From an uncultured Flavobacteriaceae bacterium (GTDB lineage: Bacteria > Bacteroidota > Bacteroidia > Flavobacteriales > Flavobacteriaceae): DNA of 48,722 nucleotides. This document shows, piece by piece, positions 42,710 to 48,722 of this stretch. Numbering within the stretch: position 1 is the first letter of the stretch; each line of letters begins with the position of its first letter. Made by a program: the position numbers and the translations under genes. The notes under the pieces are model-generated. The model was not told the DNA's origin and did not search any database. It was given only the letters and a program-made list of their open reading frames with translations. The stretch is from positions 1 to 48,722 of the forward strand of contig CAJXVT010000014.1 in the NCBI GenBank assembly GCA_913062575.1, in the 5' to 3' direction.

Positions 42710-43100
42710 TCTGGCTCGTTAGCAATCACATTTTTCGCTTCTTCTATCTCTCTTTTGAGAGTTGTTATTTTTTTTGCTGCTGTTAAATGTTGCCCATATT
42801 TTTTTTCTAGATTAAGAAAAGATTGCAACGAAGCCAATAAATTTATAACTCCAGCTGCTACCCTCAAAGCTGAATCATCACCTTCTAAAGGTGAAAAATA
42901 TTTGCTCCAGCAATTGACAACAAGACAACCACAGTAGATCCTAACCCAATATTAATGGTCTTAAGACATCTTGTATTTTTATAGTGCACCTTTTGTGCAG
43001 TACAAATACTTACAATCCATTTTTCTAGCAAGCCTTTATACCCCGAAACATTCAAAAATTCTTTTCCAATTACATCTTTTAAAACTCGTACATTTGCCAC
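42706..43100 (-). pseudogene. SLATT-domain two-TM protein gene with a one-base frameshift
   Basis: Frame one runs from GTG 43100 to a TAG at 42885 and ends 'GSTVVVLLSIAGANIFHL'. The adjacent frame takes over at the TTTTT tract just before (near 42893) and reads 'SPLEGDDSALRVAAGVINLL', 'ASLQSFLNLEKKYGQHLTAA' and 'KKITTLKREIEEAKNVIANE' to a TGA at 42706. Joined by one extra T, this is a complete protein of about 131 residues with the SLATT layout: HY-containing helix, TM1, TM2, then 'FLN...K...H..A....L.REIE'. SLATT proteins are pore-type effectors of nucleotide-signal immune systems. It is a recent pseudogene, a sequencing error, or a slippage site. The start is uncertain. Confidence 0.7.
43089..43096 (+). 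promoter_or_regulatory. -7 element, leaderless-type start of the DUF1456 gene
   Basis: TACATTTG followed by CCAC and the ATG at 43101. It overlaps the 5' end of the divergent SLATT frame. Confidence 0.6.
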
Positions 43101-43403
43101 ATGGGATTAACAAACAACGATATTTTTAAAAAATTACGTGTAGCACATAAGTTTCGCGACACAGATATTATTGAAATCTGCGCATTGGTAGATTTAAAAG
43201 TTACAAAAGGAGAGTTAGGTGCAATCTTTAGAAATGAAGAGCATCCAAAGTACATGGAATGTGGCGATCAGTTTTTACGAAATTTTTTAAACGGATTGGT
43301 TATCCATCTTCGTGGACCAATGCCGGCTAAAGGAGAAAAACCACAACAGAAAGACAAACCGAACATCAAACCTAATGGCACAAAAAAACATTTTAAAAAG
43401 TAG
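43101..43403 (+). CDS. DUF1456 family protein, single-repeat form
   Basis: A 100-residue protein. 'LTNNDIFKKLRVAHKFRDTDIIEICALVDLKVTKGELGAIFRNEEHPKYMECGDQFLRNFLNGLVIHLRG' is one DUF1456 (YehS-like) module; most YehS proteins have two. The last 30 residues are Lys/Pro-rich (KGEKPQQKDKPNIKPNGTKKHFKK) and overlap in another frame with the start of the next gene. The module is helical and of unknown function. Confidence 0.85.
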   Translation: MGLTNNDIFKKLRVAHKFRDTDIIEICALVDLKVTKGELGAIFRNEEHPKYMECGDQFLRNFLNGLVIHLRGPMPAKGEKPQQKDKPNIKPNGTKKHFKK

Positions 43404-44541
43404 TCTTTTCACACTGGCTCTAGCCTTGCTGATTTCCTGTAATCAAGAACCCAAAGTACCTGCAGATTCATTTACAGTTAGTGGAACTATTAAAGGATTG
43501 GATACAGAATTCATGACTAGAAGTATACGTGATGCAAACGGAAAAAGGAGTTCTGATTCTATTTTTGTAAAAAACGGAACGTTCACATATACAGCAAAAA
43601 TTAGCAAAGCAGAGCATATTATTTTCTGGCCAAATGTAGAACGTACAATCAAAAGATCTGGTAGAGGATATTTCCCTGCAAAATCTTCACAATTTGCTTT
43701 TTTAGCAAAACCAGGTGATCATATTGTATTTAAAGGTGATATTACAGATTTTATCAATGCCTATCCGTCAGGAACAAAAGCAAATGATGATTTAGCCAAA
43801 ATTAACAGTAAAGTATTTCCAATTATGAATGCTTCTGTAAATTTCTTACTAAAGAAAAATAAATTAGAGAAGGACGATCCAAGAGTAGGTGTTATTAACG
43901 ATTCCATCAAGCAATTAAATGAAGAAGTTGTCAGCTTAAAAAAGGAATTTATAATGACAAATTCAACTTCAGAGGCTGCCGTTTGGTATTTATCTGATAT
44001 GATGTTACGTAGACAGCTTTCTAACAAAGATGCAATAGTTGCTTTTAAAGCTTTTGACGCCAATTTAGCCGAGAATACACATTACAAAGAAGTGGCTTCT
44101 AGAATTAAAGGAATTGAATCTACCATGATTGGCAATATTGTTCCTGATTTTACGACTAACAAAACCTTAGATGCAAAAGATTTTACTTTTAGTTCTTTAC
44201 GCGGTAAATATGTATTAATTGATTTTTGGGGAATTTGGTGTGGACCGTGTGTTGCAGAAATGCCAACCGTAAAAAAATACGCTAACAAATATGCTGACAA
44301 GCTAACCGTACTTGGAATTAATAGTGGAGATACCAAAGAGAAAATTAAAGATTTTATCACAAAAAACGGATATGATTGGAAGCAAGTATTATCTGGGAAA
44401 AACACAGATAACTTAGTGTTAAAATTTAATGTTTCAGGTTTTCCAACCAAGTTTATTATTGATCCTGAAGGAAAAATATTACATCGCTATTTAGGCGATT
44501 CAGAAGCTTCATTTTCAAAATTAGATGAATTACTAAAATAA
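43375..44541 (+). CDS. TlpA-like thiol-disulfide oxidoreductase lipoprotein
   Basis: I start at ATG 43375 (MAQKNILKSSLFTLALALL), which yields 388 residues and a lipoprotein signal with lipobox LLISC. Residues 30-130 look like DUF4369 ('FTVSGTIKGLDTEFMTRSIRDANGKRSSDSIFVKNGTFTYTAKI' pattern), a helical linker follows, and the C-terminal thioredoxin domain has the active site W288-C-G-P-C292 and the cis-proline segment 'VSGFPTKFIIDPEGKI'. It should reduce or isomerise disulfides in the periplasm. It overlaps the DUF1456 gene by 29 bp in another frame. Confidence 0.9.
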   Translation: MAQKNILKSSLFTLALALLISCNQEPKVPADSFTVSGTIKGLDTEFMTRSIRDANGKRSSDSIFVKNGTFTYTAKISKAEHIIFWPNVERTIKRSGRGYFPAKSSQFAFLAKPGDHIVFKGDITDFINAYPSGTKANDDLAKINSKVFPIMNASVNFLLKKNKLEKDDPRVGVINDSIKQLNEEVVSLKKEFIMTNSTSEAAVWYLSDMMLRRQLSNKDAIVAFKAFDANLAENTHYKEVASRIKGIESTMIGNIVPDFTTNKTLDAKDFTFSSLRGKYVLIDFWGIWCGPCVAEMPTVKKYANKYADKLTVLGINSGDTKEKIKDFITKNGYDWKQVLSGKNTDNLVLKFNVSGFPTKFIIDPEGKILHRYLGDSEASFSKLDELLK

Positions 44542-44574
44542 CAGAAAAACAAACTTATATATAGATAAGCTATC

Positions 44575-44601
44575 AACTAAAACTGGTAGTTTCTTTTTTT
44601 T
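44575..44601 (+). terminator. Probable terminator after the TlpA-like gene
   Basis: AACTA - 7 nt - TAGTT followed by TCTTTTTTTT. The stem is short. Confidence 0.45.
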
Positions 44602-44662
44602 CTATTTTAGCTGACTGTTTATCTATAAAAGCTAGACATAAAAAAAATAAACTATTTTTCAA

Positions 44663-46096
44663 ATGAAAATACTAAAAAGAATTCTAAAATTTATTGCTGC
44701 TTTTTTAGGGCTACTGCTGCTTTTTGCGCTTATTATCTTATGGATTGACGCAAGCAACACAAGCTACTTAAAAATTAAAAACACTAAAAATGCAGAACAT
44801 AATAATTATCTAATTATCAACGCAAATGTTATCCCTATGACTCAAGACACTGTTTTGGTTGATAAAATGGTACATATAGAAAATGGGATTATTAAAAACA
44901 TTGCAGATACTATTAATATAAAAGATATCAGAATTTTTGATGCAGAAAACAAATATCTTACTCCAGGTTTAATTGACATGCACGTACATGTCTGGGACAA
45001 ATATGAACTTGGTTTATATCTTTCTAGCGGAGTTACTGGTGTAAGGAACTTATGGGGAATACCAATGCATTTACGTTTGAAAAAGCAAATAAACAACGAA
45101 GAAATTCTTTCTCCTGTATTTTTCACTACTAGTCCAAAACTTACTGGAGCAGCATATTTTGGAGATGACAATATCCAAGTTACAAGTGTTAAAGATGCCA
45201 AAGAAAAAATAATTTCCTATAAAGAACGTGGCTTCGATTTTATTAAAACCTATTATGGAATGACCCAAGATTTGTTTGACGCAATTATTGAACAATCTCG
45301 TATTTCTGACATGGATATTATTGCGCATCCAACTCCAAAAGTAGCATACAACTATCATTTTAACCCTCAAATAAAAACAATTGAGCATGCAGAAGACATT
45401 GTTCAGCAACCTTTAAATTACAAACTTGACTCCATCAAGCTAAAAGAAGTAATTGAAATGTATACAGCGTCACCAGACACCTCATTAAGTCCAACTTTAA
45501 TCGTGTATCACAACATTTACAAAATGCTTACAGATGATAACATCTTAGAGTCTGATTTGGTTAAGATGATGAATCCTTTAATTAAAATGGTTGATGGAAA
45601 CGCACAATTTGAAAGATGGAGTAGCACAAAAGCTAGAGATTCATCAATTGTGAGTTTGATAAAAAACCAACACGAATTTCATCTTAAAATCATTCAAAAA
45701 CTAAATAAACGTGGTGTAAATATTGTTTGTAGCACAGATGCCGGAATTGGAATTACGGTTCCAGGGAAATCAATACATCAAGAATTAGCTTTCTACAAAG
45801 AAGCAGGACTTAGCAATTACGAGGTTTTAAAAACCGCTACAGTAAATGCATCCAAAGCTCATAAAATAATGAACAATATGGGAACAATAGAAGTTAACAA
45901 ACTTGCCAATTTACTTTTACTAGACTCAAACCCATTAATAGATATATCAGCTTTACAAAAACCTGCAATTGTTTTTATAAAAGGAAGAAAACTGAATAGA
46001 AATACTTTAGATAATTTTGAAAAAAAATCTATTGATCGGAAAAACTTAATTGCTTCTGGCTTAAGATACTCAGAATATTTACTTTTTGAAAAATAA
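44663..46096 (+). CDS. Membrane-anchored amidohydrolase
   Basis: A 477-residue protein with an N-terminal membrane helix (residues 7-28) that would place the enzyme outside the inner membrane. The amidohydrolase TIM-barrel features are present: 'YLTPGLIDMHVHVWD' with the metal-binding H107-V-H109, 'IIAHPTPKVAYNYHFNPQIKTIEHAEDI' with two further His ligands, and 'NIVCSTDAGIGI' with the conserved D. The C-terminus returns to the beta-sandwich ('GTIEVNKLANLLLLDSNPL'). It resembles imidazolonepropionase/prolidase-type members; the substrate is unknown. Confidence 0.87.
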   Translation: MKILKRILKFIAAFLGLLLLFALIILWIDASNTSYLKIKNTKNAEHNNYLIINANVIPMTQDTVLVDKMVHIENGIIKNIADTINIKDIRIFDAENKYLTPGLIDMHVHVWDKYELGLYLSSGVTGVRNLWGIPMHLRLKKQINNEEILSPVFFTTSPKLTGAAYFGDDNIQVTSVKDAKEKIISYKERGFDFIKTYYGMTQDLFDAIIEQSRISDMDIIAHPTPKVAYNYHFNPQIKTIEHAEDIVQQPLNYKLDSIKLKEVIEMYTASPDTSLSPTLIVYHNIYKMLTDDNILESDLVKMMNPLIKMVDGNAQFERWSSTKARDSSIVSLIKNQHEFHLKIIQKLNKRGVNIVCSTDAGIGITVPGKSIHQELAFYKEAGLSNYEVLKTATVNASKAHKIMNNMGTIEVNKLANLLLLDSNPLIDISALQKPAIVFIKGRKLNRNTLDNFEKKSIDRKNLIASGLRYSEYLLFEK

Positions 46097-46126
46097 TTTT
46101 ATCCTAAATAAAATAACAGAATATAG

Positions 46127-46134
46127 TACATTTG
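46127..46134 (+). promoter_or_regulatory. -7 element, leaderless-type start of trmD
   Basis: TACATTTG followed by CCAC and the ATG at 46139, identical over 15 bases to the DUF1456 start region. Confidence 0.6.
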
Positions 46135-46138
46135 CCAC

Positions 46139-46822
46139 ATGCGTATAGACATTATTACTCTTTCTCCAGAATTATTACAAAGCCCTTTTCAACACTCTAT
46201 GATGAAACGCGCTATTGACAAAGGATTGACTGAAATTCACTTTCACAATTTACGTGATTACGGAATTGGCTCTTACAAAAAGCTAGACGATATGCAATTT
46301 GGTGGTGGAGCTGGAATGGTGATGATGATTGAACCGATAGACAAATGTATTTCTAAGCTACAATCTGAGCGTACCTATGATGAAATCATTTACATGACAC
46401 CAGATGCACAGACTTTGAATCAGTCTATAGCAAACACTCTTTCATTAAAAGAAAACATCATTATTTTAACCGGACATTACAAAGGTGTTGACCAACGTGT
46501 TCGGGATAAATTTGTGACCAAAGAAATTTCTATAGGTGATTATGTCTTAACTGGAGGAGAATTAGCTGCTGCAATTTTATGCGATGCCGTTGTAAGATTA
46601 ATCCCTGGTGTTTTAGGCGATGAGCAATCTGCATTAACAGATTCTTTTCAAGACAATTTATTATCTCCACCAGTATATACTCGTCCGGCAGAATATGATG
46701 GCATGAAAGTTCCGGAAGTCTTATTATCTGGAAATTTCCCAAAAATTGATGCTTGGAGAACAAATAAAGCATACGAAAGAACACAGCAAATTAGACCAGA
46801 CTTATTAGAAGAACCTTCTTAA
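46139..46822 (+). CDS. trmD: tRNA (guanine-37-N1)-methyltransferase
   Basis: Methylates G37 next to the anticodon to keep the reading frame. The 227-residue protein has the SPOUT knot motifs: '[16 protein letters not shown]', '[16 protein letters not shown]', '[13 protein letters not shown]', '[14 protein letters not shown]', and '[21 protein letters not shown]'. Length is standard. In many bacteria trmD is directly followed by rplS; here a glycosyltransferase gene lies between them. Confidence 0.96.
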   Translation: MRIDIITLSPELLQSPFQHSMMKRAIDKGLTEIHFHNLRDYGIGSYKKLDDMQFGGGAGMVMMIEPIDKCISKLQSERTYDEIIYMTPDAQTLNQSIANTLSLKENIIILTGHYKGVDQRVRDKFVTKEISIGDYVLTGGELAAAILCDAVVRLIPGVLGDEQSALTDSFQDNLLSPPVYTRPAEYDGMKVPEVLLSGNFPKIDAWRTNKAYERTQQIRPDLLEEPS

Positions 46823-46875
46823 GGTTTTCTAAGTAATTTCTGAACCTAAACAAACCAAGAATTAAAACTTTCTTT

Positions 46876-48357
46876 TTGAATACAATAAAAAACCTCATCA
46901 AAAAACATCCAGCATTAGCAATTGTTTTCGGATTTCAGATTTTTAGATTTTCATTATTACCTTTTATGGGTTTAATGCCACAAGATGCATATTATCATTT
47001 TTACGGAGAAAATTTATCGCTATCTTATTTTGATCACCCCGGAATGATTGGCTACATCTTACGTGGATTTACAGAAGTATTGGGTAAAACTGTTTTTGTA
47101 ATTAAGCTTGCCGATTTTGTTATTACCTCTTTTACTTTATTAAGTTTTTTTAAATTAGCAAACTACTTCTTATCAAAAACAAAGGCTTTAAGAGCTTTAG
47201 TATTGATCAGCTCTACGTTGTGTTTTTCTATATTATCATTCAATTCAACTCCAGATGTTCCGCTATTATTATTCTGGACATTGAGTTTGATTAGTCTTTA
47301 CAAAGCAATTTTTGAACAACAAAAATGGCATTGGATTTTTGCAGGAATCCTTATGGGGTTGTCTTTTGACAGTAAATACACCGCATTACTTTTACAAATT
47401 GGTTTATTGATATTCTTGGCTTTTTCTAATCAATATAGAAAACTGTTTTTATCTCCTTGGTTATGGTTGTCATTATTCATTTCTGTATTGGTAACCTTTC
47501 CTGTTTGGTGGTGGAATTACCAAAACGATTTTGCTTCTTTTGCTTTTCAAGGCTCAAGTAGAACTGGGAAAATTTCTAAATTTGAAATTTCTCCAAATTT
47601 CTTTTTTGGAGCAATCGCTCATCAACTTCTACTATTAATACCAATCCTTTTTGGTATACTTATTACATTCACCTACAAATACATAAAAAGGGCATTGCTC
47701 AAATTTAAAGTACCGAAAGCAAAAACATTATTTTTATTGGCATTTTTCATTCCTACTTTTGTTGGTTTTTTTGCACTAACTCCAGTGTATTGGGTAAAAA
47801 TGAATTGGTTGATGCCTTCATATATCTCAGGAATTATTATTGCAGGTATGTTTATCAGCAAAAAACTAATAAAGGCACAAGTCATTTTTTCAACAATACT
47901 CCATGTACTGGTTGCTGCTCAAATACTCTTTTATTTAGCTCCTGTTAAAAGTGATGACACTTGGATTGGTTGGAAAGAATTAGCTAATGAAACTAAAATA
48001 TTACAAAAAAAATATACCAACACCTTTCTCTTTGCTGCGGATAGTTACAAAACCTCTGCAGCATTAAATTTCTTTTTAGAAGAGAAAATATATTCACAAA
48101 ATATTATTGGACTTAGCGCTTTACATTTTGATTATATCGGTGATGATTTATCAATATTAAATGGTAAGAATGCTCTTTTCTTAGATTCTGACACACGTTT
48201 TAAAAACAAGGAGAAGAAGAATTCATTTAATCATCCAGAAATAACAACTTATTTTGACAAGGTAACTGAACTAGATCCTATCATTATTAAAAGAAATGGA
48301 AAAGAAGTACGTAAATTTTGGGTGTACTACTGCGCTAATTATCAGTATAAAAAATAA
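46876..48357 (+). CDS. Glycosyltransferase family 39 (ArnT/PMT-like) membrane protein
   Basis: A 493-residue inner-membrane enzyme with about ten hydrophobic helices and a C-terminal soluble tail. 'MPQDAYYHFYGENLSLSYFDHPGMIGYILRGF' holds the catalytic acidic residue and the D-H-P-G motif of GT-C lipid-linked sugar transferases, and 'LSFDSKYTALLLQIGL' the following helix. It transfers a sugar from a polyprenyl phosphate donor to a lipid or protein. The start is a TTG at 46876, as no ATG lies upstream in frame; expression may be low. Confidence 0.87.
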   Translation: MNTIKNLIKKHPALAIVFGFQIFRFSLLPFMGLMPQDAYYHFYGENLSLSYFDHPGMIGYILRGFTEVLGKTVFVIKLADFVITSFTLLSFFKLANYFLSKTKALRALVLISSTLCFSILSFNSTPDVPLLLFWTLSLISLYKAIFEQQKWHWIFAGILMGLSFDSKYTALLLQIGLLIFLAFSNQYRKLFLSPWLWLSLFISVLVTFPVWWWNYQNDFASFAFQGSSRTGKISKFEISPNFFFGAIAHQLLLLIPILFGILITFTYKYIKRALLKFKVPKAKTLFLLAFFIPTFVGFFALTPVYWVKMNWLMPSYISGIIIAGMFISKKLIKAQVIFSTILHVLVAAQILFYLAPVKSDDTWIGWKELANETKILQKKYTNTFLFAADSYKTSAALNFFLEEKIYSQNIIGLSALHFDYIGDDLSILNGKNALFLDSDTRFKNKEKKNSFNHPEITTYFDKVTELDPIIIKRNGKEVRKFWVYYCANYQYKK

Positions 48358-48391
48358 TTACTAGAATACTTTTTTATACTAAAATATTTCA

Positions 48392-48465
48392 TAAATTTGC
48401 AACCTCAAAATTAACCTCTGACGAGAATCGTGAAAGTTGGTGTTTGAAAACCATAAATAAATATC
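48392..48465 (+). promoter_or_regulatory. rplS promoter and leader
   Basis: TAAATTTG (48392-48399) is a good -7 element. The leader of about 60 nt contains two small hairpins (ACGA-GAA-TCGT and TGGT-8 nt-ACCA). A regulatory role is possible but not shown. Confidence 0.5.
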
Positions 48466-48722
48466 ATGGAAGAATTAATTAAATTTGTACAATCTGAATT
48501 TGTAACAAGAAATGAATTACCAGAATTTTCTGCTGGTGATACAATCACAGTTTTTTACGAAATTAGAGAAGGAGAAAAAGTAAGAACTCAGTTCTTTAGA
48601 GGTGTAGTAATACAACGTAAAGGTGTTGCTTCTTCTGAAACTTTCACAATTAGAAAAATGTCTGGAACTGTTGGTGTTGAACGTATTTTCCCTGTGAACT
48701 TACCTTCTATCCAAAAAATTGA
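48466..48722 (+). CDS. rplS: 50S ribosomal protein L19, N-terminal part
   Basis: Runs off the end of the window; 85 complete codons are seen. The sequence begins MEELIKFVQSEF and contains 'LPEFSAGDTITVFYEIREG', 'RTQFFRGVVIQRKG' and 'TIRKMSGTVGVERIFPVNLP', all diagnostic for L19, which sits at the 30S-50S interface. The bases before the start do not give a strong Shine-Dalgarno site, as usual in this phylum. Confidence 0.97.
   Translation, partial: MEELIKFVQSEFVTRNELPEFSAGDTITVFYEIREGEKVRTQFFRGVVIQRKGVASSETFTIRKMSGTVGVERIFPVNLPSIQKI

Overview
The window is an AT-rich chromosomal segment of a marine-type member of the Flavobacteriaceae (Bacteroidota); I cannot fix the genus from sequence alone. 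The evidence is the TAnnTTTG -7 promoter element in front of many genes, the porD-coaBC-rpoZ-bamD gene order, a type IX secretion (T9SS) C-terminal sorting domain, Bacteroidota-style lipoproteins, and weak or absent Shine-Dalgarno sites. Almost everything is core housekeeping; the accessory material is confined to a few pockets.

1-17.9 kb, mostly minus strand: the 3' end of a GH2 beta-mannosidase-like gene, a GT2 glycosyltransferase, fabI, recN, a small regulator plus membrane-protein pocket (4.39-5.10 kb), then the tight run bamD-rpoZ-coaBC-porD (outer-membrane assembly, RNA polymerase omega, CoA synthesis, T9SS factor). Next come ferritin, dapA, a two-gene split 5'-nucleotidase, lysoplasmalogenase, ligA and an N-terminally extended GAPDH behind a 16-bp perfect palindrome. 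17.9-24 kb: an HtrA protease and dapF diverge from a shared region with four helically phased TTAAC boxes. dapF-GNAT-mltG-DUF2279 and a lysozyme-fold gene form a cell-wall cluster. 23.3-33.6 kb: a degenerate S26 signal peptidase, a tetrapyrrole-methylase-fold methyltransferase, an LMW phosphatase, dnaA, thioesterase, yigZ, EamA, HAD, ribD, GNAT, prmC, a secreted PPOX-fold protein and a Tat-exported dehydrogenase.

33.6-40.2 kb is the most unusual part. A 413-bp regulatory region carries two palindromes and a 21-bp tandem repeat ending at a -7 element. It precedes a small secreted protein of unknown family and, 2 bp later, an 1894-residue T9SS-exported protein. That protein has an N-terminal TLD-like domain, two Ig-like units each interrupted by an inserted beta-propeller-like block, two DUF5011-like Ig domains, seven intact 78-80-residue Ig-like repeats, two histidine-rich metal-binding-like segments (21 His in 70 residues, 12 in 23) and a sorting domain. 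I see this two-gene unit as the best candidate for an undescribed surface system.

40.2-48.7 kb: a COG2509 flavoprotein, a VTT-domain membrane protein, a SLATT-type two-TM effector gene broken by a one-base frameshift with an overlapping 38-codon ORF, DUF1456, a TlpA-like lipoprotein, an amidohydrolase, and trmD and rplS separated by a GT39 glycosyltransferase. Several genes here and bamD start exactly 4 nt after TAnnTTTG, which predicts leaderless mRNAs. I saw no tRNA, rRNA, CRISPR array, transposase or prophage gene.
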